From Diadema setosum (taxonomy: Eukaryota > Echinodermata > Echinoidea > Diadematoida > Diadematidae), in the NCBI RefSeq assembly GCF_964275005.1, contig NC_092698.1, forward strand, positions 27,604,447-27,668,446: a DNA stretch of 64,000 nt. Direction: 5' to 3'. Below, piece by piece: positions 11,713 through 23,767 of this stretch. The notes beneath the pieces were generated by a model. The model did not search any database. It had not been told where the DNA came from and was given only the letters and a program-made list of their open reading frames with translations. The position numbers and the translations under genes are program-made. Numbering within the stretch: the first letter of the stretch is position 1; each line of letters begins with the position of its first letter.

Positions 11713-12116
11713 CACAAAATAAAATGCCTATCTGAATGTTTTCAAATAACGATGTCCATATCTAATGAAGGTAGATTCTTAGCCTATTTTTTAGGTAATT
11801 TGTTAGTGACATTTCTAGGGTACAAGAACAAGAAAGGGCTGGGCGATAGCTGACTGAACAGAAATGGTGGATCTGTAATCTTGCCCTCCCCCTCTTTGTG
11901 CTATTTAGCAACGATTCGTGTACACCGCTTAAAAAAAAAAAAATCATTTTTAACAACGCACATGCCTTACATTCTTGAAAGAGGATCGCTTTGATAAATA
12001 TGATAGATTTTTTTTCCATTTATCCTTTGATCCTAACTTTTATAATGTGATGCATCAGCGCCAAAAACAAACAACAATGCTTTGTAAAGATGTTTCAAAA
12101 TGTTTTATCAGCATTG

Positions 12117-12529
12117 AGGGTATGGGATAGTATTGCTTGAGGTGAGGATTCTAGCTTTTAACTTTTTTTTTTTGTGAGATACCTGTAGAAACCACTTTGT
12201 GAAATGTTAAGGAGCATACAATTCTAAGAGGAATTCGAACTTTATCACATTTTGGTGAAATCGGTTTTGAAATGGTTGAGATATCCAGAAACAAAGTAAA
12301 ACAAAGAGATCCTAATAAAAGGCGGGTTCCACCTTTTATTATGATCTCTTTGTTTGGGATATCTCAGCCATTTCAAAACCACTTTCATTGAATAAACTTT
12401 GAATTCATGCTTTTTGAAATTTCATAACAGGTTTCTCGTTATCTAAAAAAGAAAAAAAAATCAGCATAAAAAATGAATTAATGTTGGAAACGCGAACCAC
12501 CATCTCAACTTAAACTGTACCAGCCCTTC
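12117..12529. mobile_element. TTAA MITE family B, copy 3 (diverged)
   Basis: Same architecture as the copies at 6426 and 11326 (GATATCC core, TCTTTGTTT motif, TTGAGGTGAGGATT near one end), but more diverged and without clear TTAA flanks. Probably an older insertion. Confidence 0.75.
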
Positions 12530-15500
12530 AAAACTATCAAACTGGCTAATTTATGTAAGATAATAATCTATCAAAAATGTCTATAATCAATAATCAATTT
12601 TCTCTTATGCGATGTGAGTGACAGCATGAAGATGTGATGCCTTGTTATTACAGTAACCATGCGTGTGGAGACAGATATTATCACATATCATCGTATTTAA
12701 GAATCGTAAGGGAAAAGAAGCAGTATAGGCCTATACAGATATGGGTATATAACCTATTATGCTTGTTCTTTTCTCTGTGTGTTCTATCTTCATTCATGCG
12801 ATCATCAGCTGATGTGCGTTATTTTCATCAGCATCGACGACAGATCTGCCGCGCTTTGGCAAAACAACGTTAATAATAATTATGTCTGTTTCGGCACTTC
12901 CGAAATATCTGATATTTTTCATTTTACATGTTTTCACATCTCTCTCCAGTTGAATCATTTTCAAAGATTGTCCGCGCAAATGATGGATAACACTTTTCAA
13001 CTGATACTTAAGGTAACATTCTGTGATAAAATTTCTTTATTTTTTATTTGATACATCAACTATTTTGTAGAGATACGTTGTTTTGCCAGAACACTGTATA
13101 ACTCAGATTATATTGGTATAGCATTACTCGACTAAAAATAATCACGAACAGCTGGTACAACGTTGAATGTGTGAAGCGCATTAAGGTCACATTATCACGC
13201 AGAAAAGTCAGGTGGCGACTCATAAAGGACTGGTACAGATTCATCCACGCGAATTATCACGAAGAACAGTTTCTGCGTCTGTAAAGTGACCCAGGGGAAA
13301 TTGAGTTATATATTCAAAGCCGAATTCGCACACTTCGGCATAACTCTTTTGTTATTGTCTAGTTGCTGTAAAATGCAATGTGTGCACAACATAATTACCG
13401 AAAATATCTTACCAAAGCTTATGAATTAAATAATGCATGAAAACCATCGAATGATTATATAATTGAACTTTAACAAAAAAAAAAAAAAATGTTCAGTCAT
13501 AAAAATGTTAGCCAACGCTAGTGACCAACATATTGTGTATTCCAGAAAATAAGGTACCGCTTTGGCTCAGTGAATAATTTATGGCCTCCTCAACCTAAAT
13601 ATCCCTGGTTCGATTCCCAATGCATCAACAGTTGTGTCCTAACGTAAAACTTCTGATTCCTGTTGTCGATTACATAGGAGGGGATTAACGCCCTCGGTCC
13701 CATGGTAGTTTACATCCGTGGCGGCTAGTAAACACACACACATTATCATAGGCCTGTTAGTGCATTGAATTGTACAACCACGGACCCTACAGGTTCCATG
13801 ATATGACCATTGCATGGTCCCTTGGTATAATGAGATTCCATAATGCTAATTGCCGTTGAATCCATTGCTGCATTTAAGGAAGTAGGCCTACCAAAATACT
13901 TCGTTTTAGTGTCGAAGACGATAGTATTACGCAGAGACTTTCAGCCCAAAGGAAACAACCCGCCAAATAGTATGCGATATAGCTTCTTCCGTATCAGTCA
14001 ATAAACTTCATGAATATTTTGGGCAAGATGAGTAGTACGTAACCCACCTTGTCGGTTTTACCCTGGAATACGTGCGAGCATAGGACGTGATATGTCGACT
14101 CTGCACTTTGGAGGTGCTTTGAATTTTAAACTTGCTCTAAATCCCTGCTTACGGCCACAACACAGACCGTTCAAAACCTGATATCTCGACTGGGCATAAT
14201 GCACGATTTGAACACCCTTCTCCCATTCAAACCATGGTCTTTGATCCAATACATGCATGCCCAATGACATTGGTTTAGATTTAGCACCCTCATTTCAAGA
14301 CCTTAAACCTTACACCTCCAAGCAAATCTTTGATCCTGTGAAAATAATCGCATTTTTTCAGTCAGGCGAGGAACACAGATTCACCTCTTGAACTGCAGAA
14401 AGTTCAGTGTTTTCTCCGTATTTCTTTAAAAAAAAGAAGGCTGAGTTATGAGCTGATTTAATGCAGTCTATACGGACTTCAAATAATTATCTCATATAGT
14501 CTTATGGAATGGCAAAGTGTAAATAACAGAATGGGTCGGTCAAGCTTACCATAGTGCGGTCATTGTCAATTTTGTATCGACTGATTACCCTTCTCTTGCA
14601 TTGACTAGATGGAAGATTTCAACGATTTTGTGAAACGATGAGGGTAGAAAGTACAGTGTATCGTATTAAAATCAATATTGTTGAAAAATATGAACAAGTA
14701 GGTGCAAATCGTGTTTAAACTTAAGATTATTGAGAATACAGAATTTCACAAGCTAATAGTCACACTGTCGAGAGTTAACCTGCTGATAATGTCTAACAAT
14801 CTCTTGGTTAATCTCTGACTGACATTGACTGATAAATGGTAAATCAGATGCTCCAAATACTTATTGGAGAGAATTTTTAGAGCTTTTATGTTAAAGTAGA
14901 GAAGGCTCTATAGGACTCAATATAAAGTGAGGTCACTGGTTCCAATACGTGGGCAGCAACGAAGTGAACACTGAAGTGCCCTTCAGGAAAATTATAGTAC
15001 ACTGTATACATGCAGTTAGTAGCACTGCTTTGTTACAAAGTTTTGGTACGAAATTCTGTCACGCTCATCGTCATCAAGATTAGAATTATCATCGTAATCT
15101 CATGTGTAAATTATGAGCGTGCCATCAATGGAGGCCTGGATCTGCCCGTTACAGTCAGCAATTGGCATGATGACAAAAACGAGGGAAAGGCACTAAGATG
15201 AAATTAAGAGTGTTTCAAATTGTGTTTGGACGATTCTATGATAGAATTATCGTAAATAAATAGTATCATATTTTCAAGAAGCTCACAGTTAGTTTCTCAG
15301 TTTGTCTCTTGTGAAAGAAAAGTGATTTACAAGTAGCACTTGTTCGCACGTTCTGATCACGAACGTTAAGGAAATTATGTGGTGGTTTGTTATTGTTCAA
15401 TAGGAAGCAACTACCGATTTGGCCAAGCATGTATGAGGGTGAAAATTAATATGGGTGTTAATTTCTTTTTCTATCGTTTTTGGTTACGATCAATAAGACG

Positions 15501-18286
15501 CACCCTGCTAACCTTCTGAAATGTCCTGTACGTAAACATCACGTAAATTTAAATTGGATTTAATTCTATCTGACCCTTCCCGCGTTATTTTTAGCTCTCG
15601 CCTAGTGCTTTAATTCCAGTCTGGAACGTGGTCACTTGAAGGCACTTGCCAATAGCCTCACATTACCCGGGGAAGTATTGCGGTAACATTCCTCTAAACC
15701 CAATCTCTTTCCATGCGGGAGGGGTAGTGTTACATTCGATGACGTGAGCCAAACGGCACTCAGAAAATTACCACATCCTTTTTCATACTCCAACCCAGCT
15801 TCCTTGTATCTTTATGTACCCTCCTGAATCTCCTCAGTCGGCGGCACTCTCATATACCTTAGGCTTCTTTAGTGGGAGGTCCATGTTATCTCCTTTCCAA
15901 CAACAACCACAGAAAAAGTAAAAATAGGAAACGGGCGACCTCGACATAATGAAAAAAAATTAAGAACATGATCCCAAAATTAAAGCCCGGCAACTTTCAT
16001 AATGATGCTGGTACTAAGGCAGGAACATTTTCTTTTCAACAACTTATCATTACGGATATTCATCTTAATTCGGTTTTCTCTTTCTTTCGCGGGGGAGGGG
16101 CGCAGTGTTGCTAAGATCCGAGGGCGAAGCAAAGTCAAGAAACCACAAATAGACAATGAATCAAATAAAACTGATATAAAAGTTTAGGTTCCTCAAAAGT
16201 GTCATAATGAAGGACGTGTTTTATTTACAATAATCACACAATGTAGTCTGAATACAAAATATTATGACAAATGGCGCACTCACATGAAATCACTGAATGC
16301 GTGATTAAATAATATGCTACTCCTTCTAGTGCGTTGGTATGTACTATAAGTACTAGTAGTTCTCCGAGAGTTCTTGTCTCTATGAGATGATTACTTAAAA
16401 AGGAATTCCTGACTAGCTAAAAGTTAGTCAATCTGCATGTGAACAAAAGAGTTACACTTAATAAGCACAACTGTGTAAATTTGATCAAAATCGGACGGAA
16501 ATTAGGAAAGCTATTTAATGGTGAAGTTTCGCTGATTTTGAGGAAACATTTCTGAAAAAGAATTATATGAATACGCAAATGAGTGAGCAGATAATAATTA
16601 TCATCACCTCAGCATTCTTCACTGATCATGTGAAAAGTGACGAAAATTATATTTTTTCTGCTGGTAATTAATGTAAAGCATAAACTGAAATCAACTGATA
16701 AACCCTTCACGCTGCAGGCATTTAGCACCATGCCCTGAAATCATAATCCTATATTTCGTGGGAGAAGTTAATATCTGCCTCAAATTACATCAAAATCAAC
16801 GTGAATTCTACGTAATTTAAGAATGAGTTTAGGATCAAAAGTTCATGCTTTTTTATTCCATATTTCTCCACTAGCTCGCCACAATTGGATAAGCAGTTTT
16901 CAGCAATTGTTGTTTCTTTTTTTTTGTAATTTAAGAAACGCCAACTTACACAACATGACACCTGTTTGACAAACGGATTCAAGATAATCTCGTTGGATCA
17001 TTCCGATTTTGAAAAACATGGAGTTCCTTAACTTGCGAGTGTTCGCATGTGCTCTTGTACACAGTAGGAAACACGTACAATCAAAAACATCAACTGTCGC
17101 AACGTTGCAGACAATAACTGTCCAAGTAGAAATGGCCACGCCTCGCTGGAAAAAACAAACAAAACAAAACTACAGGATTGCTCAGTAATCCTGACCCAAA
17201 TCTGTATTGGGCCATAATTCCATCTTGACCCAGACAAACTGACCCACAACGACAGACAATTGAATTTGAATGGTATGTAAGATATGAAAAAAAAATATGA
17301 CTAAGGTATAATCTCGAGGGCGACAATACATAACGCTTTTATGACAAACCTTATCAAAGTCCTTTTGTTTTAGGGAGCTGCTGTCTGTCTTCGTTTCAGA
17401 AAATTTGTGAGAACAACCGTCCATTTTACTACTTTCACTGCTAAAATGGATATTATTTTCCTCCAATCACACGTTGATTTAGTGTAGAAATATCAGTGAT
17501 ACACATCAGTGAAATTGAAGAAAAGCACACAGTCCGATCAAAAGCTAAAATGTGTTTAAATCTATGTACCGTCATTGATTTATTGGAAGACTATAATATT
17601 AGCAATGTCTCAAAAAGGCAAGACTATAAAGAAAAATAAATGTTTTATAGCGAATTCAGCGTTATCATTTGTATTTTTGGAGCATAATAAAAGAGCGCTT
17701 GACCTTCCTCCTCCGGAAAGGAAGGGGTAGAATAATGTTACCCTTAACACGCTTATGGGATTATGTCGATAACAAATAATTTTGTCCTATAGACCTATCA
17801 AATGCGTACTTGAGATGACATGCCTTCACTGTATCCACATAACATGATGTAAATCTCCATTCAACTACAAAGTGTTTGAATATTTAAGTATCAACAGTAT
17901 CATAGTGTGAGAAGTTAGCACAAACCACCACCCAATACGTTAGAAACTTAGAATAAGTCCAGGGTATATACGACAAGGTACACCACGCGTTCAATTTAGA
18001 CTTGCAACTCTGCAATGACACGAAATGGGAGACTGGTCGTTATACTAATCACAGCATATCAATGGCGTGATGTTATACAGTAGGCAATCGTGACGAGCTT
18101 ATGAAATAAATTCGGACACAAAAATTACATTTACAGACAAAGTTCATTCATTATGATCGCAGTTCGCTGTATCTCTTACTTGATTATCAGGGGATTGTAT
18201 TTAAATGAGGAAGAAAAAGAAGAGGAAACATCTGATACAGTGAGTCAAGAGCAACCAACAATTTGGCTTTTGAAGAACGCGCCTCT
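12530..18286. other. no recognised gene apart from a SINE
   Basis: Mostly unique-looking AT-rich DNA. The SINE at 13553-13745 is annotated separately. Around 16480-16520 an AAAATCGGACGGAAA motif also occurs at 57026-57040, which suggests a diverged repeat. No coding exon was recognised; this includes sequence 3' of the SLC34 gene. Confidence 0.4.
13553..13745 (+). mobile_element. tRNA-derived SINE
   Basis: TGGCTCAGTGA (13563-13573) fits a tRNA A box, and GGTTCGATTCC (13607-13617) fits the B box at normal tRNA spacing. The head does not fold into a complete cloverleaf with paired acceptor arms, so it is not a functional tRNA gene. A non-tRNA body follows and ends near a CA-rich tail at about 13733-13743. 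The 3' boundary is approximate. Confidence 0.65.
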
Positions 18287-19401
18287 TTACACGTAAGTAT
18301 TAAATCGATAGTTGGCTGATGGGATAGAAGCCTCAGAGAAGTGTGAACTGTTGGCTAATGAACCGGACAAACTGGGAATAGATTGACTTGTCATTATAAC
18401 TGCAGGCTTTTCCAATCGCTTCTCATCTCTTGGTTGACGAAAATCAGCCTCGACAGCATGTAGTTCAGAAGAACGAGATGAGTACTCCGAGTCGGAAAAC
18501 CCAAAACCCTCGGAGGACGACTGCGAGCCGAATACAAGCAACCTGAGTCTATATTGCAATTTTCTGCAAGGGCCGTAGTACCGGCAACACGAACAGAAGC
18601 GCGCAATGCGACTGCGCGCCTTGGTGATAATCCTGTCCATAGGTTCCAGGGAGCGTAGAGGTAGGGGGAGAAAATCCCAACTCTGCAGGCGGGACGGAAG
18701 CCAGTGAGGGCGCTTGTCTTGCAGCAAGTTTATGATGAGGACGGTAATGGCGAGAAGAATGACAGGGATGAGGAAGAGGAGGAGAAGCCAGAGACCCCCA
18801 AGTGACAGCCCGAAGATTATCAGCGGGAACACGACGAACATTAGGAGAAGATAGAAGATGGCAAACCATCGGTACCTGGCGGTGGTGTTACCCAAACGTT
18901 TTGCCATTTTGATTGGCACTTTCCGCATGAACGGAATCGGGTACCAGATGATAATGCCGGTGATATTGAAAAAGAGATGACACAACGCAATCTGTATGGC
19001 GTCTTTGAGTTTGTCGGACGAGGATGCCAGGGCTGCTATGATACCAGTAGCAGTAGTTCCGATGTTGGCGCCCAGGGTCAGCGGGTACACCCGTTCCATG
19101 CTGACGACACCAATGCCGACGAGAGGCGTCAGTGCGGAGGTGAAGATAGAACTACTCTGCACGAGGAAGGTCAGAAGGGCCCCTATAATGATGTAGAAGT
19201 ATCCTGTGAGGAACTTGAGGTATCCCGGGAAACTGGCACTGATGATCTTCTTGATGATGATGGCGATATTTCCCTTGAGGGTATTGTGCAGGAGCTTTAC
19301 GATAAGGATAAGGCAGACACAGAGGAGAAAGAGGGAGCCCACCAGGGTAATCCAACCGACCTCCGTGTCACTGAGCGAGGTGGAGCCGAACCAGTGGTCA
19401 C
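18287..19401 (-). CDS. SLC34A: SLC34 terminal exon: second repeat and tail
   Basis: Acceptor TTTGTAATGACAG. Encodes DHWFGSTSLSDTEVGWITL, hydrophobic segments, the second repeat FLVQSSSIFTSAL, GANIGTTATGIIAAL, further membrane segments, CSCCRYYGPC, and a Ser-rich cytosolic tail ending RFNTYV before TAA. The last three residues fit a class I PDZ ligand (S/T-x-hydrophobic). Confidence 0.95.
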
Positions 19402-22400
19402 CTGTCATTACAAAGATAAGACCATTCATGATGGTTAACCACCAGATATCTGTGTGCCTTTAGGTCTAATACTTGTAAGTCTTTCTCATCAATATATAAG
19501 ACTGTGATTGGACGCCTCTGTGAATTATTGCCTATGATCCGATGAACACTACTAGAAACGGGACAATTGAATTCAGTGACATCATAATATGTCATTTACT
19601 GCGTACATTCATTGTTTATTCCTCGTTGCCAGGAGAAGACTAAGATACGAACCTAACTGTATTCCAACAATAATTCGCTTACCATGACAAAAAGAAAGTA
19701 GTGCAGTTGCTAAAATTCGCGCAGTCTCTCGGTGACAAACAAATGCGTTGAGTAATGCAATCACAATGTTGTTGATTTGTAATTGGATATTCCATCTCTG
19801 TGCTCATTTTTGTTTCGAACTTTTGCTAACTTTTGTGTGTCTCTCTCCACATAGCACCCTTTCAAAATTCTTTGTTAATAAAAATTAATAATACTGTATG
19901 AATGGAAGTAATCAGACGCAAGCATCGCCTTGCGAAGAGCTTTCGACGTAATTGTATTATACGGAACAAAATCATTGAAACTGTCTAAGCAACAAGATGG
20001 AAACATTGCCTTGATGCTTAGGTAGTTGCAAGTATAATGTGAATATAGGTGAAATTTGTACTCGCACAGCTTAGATTAACTTACATCGGTGTTGCCTCGG
20101 CTGTCTTCATAAGATTAAGAAACAGTGACATAAACTGATGATGCAGATTAAGGAGTGCATTTGCCTCCTGGATAAACACCGACTACAATGTGAATAAATG
20201 TTTGATCGGAAAAATACTTCTCTCGGACAAAACCTTAGATCTTTTGGACACAATTTGTAATTAGTTGGATTGACCATCACGCCTGAAGACGAGAGTGTGG
20301 GGATGCTCGACAAACCACTAAGGCTAAAATGTGGTTACTGACTTGTAGGTATCATGCTGCCTTCCTTTTCAGTGAAGGTCGAATAAAGGAACTAAAGGGT
20401 TGAAGTTCAACAAATTCTGCTTACAGCCACGATATATCTTGATCGTTTCGTTCTGCCAGACACCAGAGCCATTTGTGTACTGTATCCATTGACTGGTCGA
20501 CTCTTCGTCGTAGCAGTTTACCTTTAGCAGACGTGACGTTACATTTTCGTTGTTTGCGATTGCGTAGATAACCTTCTTGTCGACCTATTAGAAGGCAAAA
20601 TGGAACAGAAATAAAGGCAACAATGGGGATAGATATACTAATAGAGATGATAATACCCCTGGAAGCATGCATAGAATTACCACTTTTTCAATTACCCATT
20701 AATAAACTGCTATGGCATCCATGTAATGATGCCTTTACGAACAAAGCGAGCCAAACACAACCGATCAATGCCAGTTTGAATTAAATCAGATACGATTGGA
20801 CAAGGTTCTGACCATTTTGATTTTGGCAAGACATTTCCTTTGGCGTCCGTATCCTCTCACCGTACTCAGCCTTTCATTGAGAACACAACATCTGTTTCTT
20901 CTACATTTGCTGGCATGAAACGATGTGTTTCTAATACACTTTATGTGGATCTGGTACGTGTCTTAGCACAGAAGTACATGTGTACTTCTTTGTAATTTCG
21001 TGCTACGCAGACATTGCAATTATTGCAGTGATAATAAAAACAAAAAGATATGATGATGGTAACATCGGATTGGCTCACAAAGTTGTGCTTCATTAGACTG
21101 AATCTACATCCTGCTAAACTCAAGAGAGCGCAACGAATACAGTCATGACAAAATTAGTTTGGAGCAGCCTATCTCAGTGTGATGTTTTGTCAAGTACGAT
21201 TCAGTCATTACCTGCACGATGCCGTTGACCACTGGCTTGGTAATCGAGTCCAGCAAGGTGATTTCGATATCCTGGCTGGAGTCCAAGTTGAAGACATCGT
21301 TGACGATCCGCAGCGTCATGTAGTAGAGGTAGTGAGTGGCCGCCTCGATGGGTAGGAGCACGATGACGGACAGCCAGTTGAACATGTCGTGCACGGTGGC
21401 GCCGCCGAATGCCCGGCGGAAGCAGTCGCGGTCGTTGGACTGGCTGAGCGAGACGATAGTGTTGGTCACCGACGTTCCGATGTTGGCGCCCATGATCATG
21501 GGGATGCCCTGCATTACTCCTAGAGCTGGAAAGAATGAAGAGGCAGAAGACGAAGTTAGAACAAGGTCATTACGATTATGAACATAGAATTAAAGAACAG
21601 GTGGTGGGGTGACTGAGAGAGTACTAGAGACTAGAAATTTCACAAGAAATAGTGTTTTGTTTCCCATATAGTTTAACATGGGATTTGGTTAAAGGTGTGG
21701 AAATGCATATTAAGGTAAATAATCACAATCACAACGTTTTAGTAGGGATTTGCGAAGAGATTACAGGCCAATTGCGACTAAGGTGGAATCTTTAATACCA
21801 CTAACCTGCCTGATCATAGCTCTATGTAGCTGATTGATTCATTTATAAACTGTTAAAATACATGGTGGTATTTTTGCGAATAGATGGAAAAGCGAACAAC
21901 ATTCTGTCGCTGTCTGTTGTCTTGAAAAGTATTTGGGAAGGGGTTTTATCAATCTGCACGTGAAATGACGTAGGACTATATCTAATGCTCTATTTGAAAT
22001 TCACATTCAAATCTGAACGTTGTGTATGTTGTGTAAGCTTTTGCGAGCAATGTGCTCATGAAATTTTATAATCTGTTCTGCCTATGAAATGTTCTATTTA
22101 ATTTCTTTTTTAGTTTGATGTCTTTGGTGACAGGATATCATTGAAAAGTTCATTCAACCCCCTCCACCCTCCTAAAAAAATGCGATAAAAATATTCTTGT
22201 GTAACAAAACACAGATCTATATTTGATTTGAAATAACGTGATTGATACAATCTCACAATAAGTATAAGTATGAAATGAAATTCTGTTTTCATAAGTATTT
22301 CTGAATCTCAATGTTGAAAGTGGGTAGATATTTACAGTCAGCGGCAACCATGGCGACGATGATTGACGTCGAGGTCGACGAGCTCTGAACGAGTACGGTA

Positions 22401-23515
22401 ACGATCACGCCGATCATGAGGCCGCACACGGGGTTGTTGAGAAGGCTGGTGTTGGAGACGGCTTGGCCGGCTGCTCGACCGCCGAGCAGTCGGAAGGCGA
22501 GGCTGAGTAGCTTCAGCGAACACACGAAGACGAAGAGGAGGAAGAGTAGGAGGGCGATTCGGATGGTGTAGTTGAGAAGCCATGAAACAAAAACGCGGTA
22601 GACCTTGCCTTCCGTGCTAAGCTCTGTAAGATCATAAAAGATACCGCCTGGATTAGGAGCCCCGTTTTCTTTTAATAGTTCCAACAGTTCAATGGCCAAT
22701 TATTTTCACTCCCACCAGCGAAACAGGGAGGTGGGATGTTCTTTCTTCCACCTCCCTGATCGTGTTTCCCATATAGTTTAACACCAACATTCCATATTAT
22801 AGTTTAACATCATGAAGATCTGATTTTATCACGGGACCAGTCCTGCGGCTCTATACGAGCTTGCTTTTACGCAGGCCCCATCATATTTTTCGCATTATGA
22901 CCTTAGTGTAACTCGCATGTATACAGACCGTGTGTTTATACCAAGACAAACATTTGAACATTCCGGTGAAGTTCCATTTTAAATTATGTTCTGCATAATT
23001 TTCGTATTTATATACTTTATTGTGATATACGTGAGAAATATGAAAATAAATTGAAATGAAAAATGAAATGAAAGTAAGCTTTGTAGATAAGCAGGCTACA
23101 TAAATTGGATGAGTTATGACCACATTATTAGAGACCAAACAAGGGAAAGTAGACGGTTACTGCATCATGCGATAACTTACAGGATAGTCTGTGAAAAGAT
23201 TTGTACTCAAGAGATAAAAGAATATGTATTACACAGCAATCACCCACCTGACCACGGCTCTCCTTCTGTCTTGATTTCAGGTATCGCAGCTTCCCATGGA
23301 TCATCATCTTTCTTTTCTTTCTTGTTTTTTCTCCTTGTCTCATCACGAGAACTTTCACGCTTCAGTTTGTCCGTGGGAGATCTATTGTTCTTTCTTGTGC
23401 CACCGTTTTCAAGAGGTGAGGTAGCCATGCTCTTCTCAGGGCTCCAGCTAGCAGCGGAGATTGCCACAGTGACTGATGGTTCATCGTCAACGCGGTAGGC
23501 AGGATTCGTTTTAGC
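18287..23515 (-). CDS. SLC34A: SLC34 sodium-dependent phosphate cotransporter (NaPi-II)
   Basis: Plasma-membrane Na+/phosphate symporter. Five minus-strand exons (23248-23515, 22336-22623, 21212-21525, 20425-20584, 18287-19401) join at GT-AG sites with matching phases into 2145 bases, 714 codons plus stop. Order: cytosolic N-terminus with DDDPWE; first repeat with GGRAAGQAVSNTS and VLVQSSSTSTSI; IMGANIGTSVTNTIV; GATVHDMFNWLS; LDKKVI-like VDKKVI; a glycosylated extracellular loop; second repeat with FLVQSSSIFTSAL and GANIGTTATG; a Cys cluster CSCC; and a TYV C-terminus. The two QSSS repeats define the family. The start codon is not established: the first exon is open back to its acceptor, so a small upstream exon is expected unless Met at 23428 is used. 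Length suits the family (about 600-700 residues). Confidence 0.95.
20425..20584 (-). CDS. SLC34A: SLC34 exon: extracellular loop
   Basis: Acceptor GCCTTCTAATAG, donor GGCT|GTAAGC. It starts VDKKVIYAIANNENVTS, matching the LDKKVI block of vertebrate NaPi-II, and ends YRGC joined to DHWFG of the next exon. Three N-glycosylation sequons (NVT, NGS, NET) and two cysteines fit the large extracellular loop. Confidence 0.92.
21212..21525 (-). CDS. SLC34A: SLC34 exon: GANIGTS and VHD motifs
   Basis: Acceptor TTCTTTCCAG, donor GCAG|GTAATG. Encodes MIMGANIGTSVTNTIVSL, then FGGATVHDMFNWLS and LPIEAATHYLYY, ending GIVQ in phase 0. The Asp of VHD is the residue that accompanies electrogenic transport in NaPi-IIa/IIb. 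Confidence 0.95.
22336..22623 (-). CDS. SLC34A: SLC34 exon: first QSSS repeat
   Basis: Acceptor ATGATCTTACAG, donor GACT|GTAAAT, phase 1 at both ends. Encodes ELSTEGKVYRVF, two hydrophobic segments, GGRAAGQAVSNTSLLNNP and VTVLVQSSSTSTSIIVAMV, the first substrate-site repeat of the family. Confidence 0.95.
22724..22758. repeat. hairpin in SLC34 intron
   Basis: CAGGGAGGTGG (22724-22734) pairs perfectly with CCACCTCCCTG (22748-22758) around a 13-base loop, about 100 bases upstream of an SLC34 exon. The stem is related to the hairpin at 6915-6938. Confidence 0.75.
23248..23515 (-). CDS. SLC34A: SLC34 exon: cytosolic N-terminus
   Basis: 89 codons plus one base. The acceptor is TTTTCTTCAG and the donor TCAG|GTGGGT. 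The sequence is charged (KNKKEKKDDDPWEAAIPE) and ends EPWS, with the split codon making Glu with the next exon, as in vertebrate NaPi-II. No ATG sits at the 5' edge; the first internal Met codon is 23428-23426. Confidence 0.85.
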
Positions 23516-23657
23516 CTGAAGAAAATCAGACAAATTCGTACATGTGAGGGGAAAGGTAATTTTACAGGCTTCACTTTACGTCCTAGTTCCTAAGACTTAT
23601 ATTAGTTAAGTTCAGGCGGTGATCCTTAACCTCGAGGATACTAAAGCTATATAACGT

Positions 23658-23767
23658 CGAGGATAAGTTCTATGGACGCCAAGTGTGACACGGTCGATTT
23701 TGTTACGAAAATCAGTCATTTCGTTACGAAATCGACGACACTTGGCGCCCCATTGAACTTATCCTCG
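23658..23767. mobile_element. short foldback MITE
   Basis: Arms of about 50 bases: CGAGGATAAGTTC to TTACGAAA on the left, and TTTCGTTACGAAA to GAACTTATCCTCG on the right, separated by about 8 bases. Arm identity is high apart from small indels. It lies just upstream of the first recognised SLC34 exon. Family unknown. Confidence 0.75.

Noticed and set aside
13553-13630. A tRNA gene
   Set aside because: A and B boxes are present but the acceptor arms do not pair and the sequence continues into a SINE-like body.
18394-19463. Open frames of 60-150 codons opposite or out of frame with the SLC34 terminal exon
   Set aside because: Shadows of the conserved, GC-richer SLC34 exon.
20421-20672. 83-codon minus-strand frame over the fourth SLC34 exon
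   Set aside because: The correct exon uses a different frame (VDKKVIYA), fixed by splice sites and family similarity.
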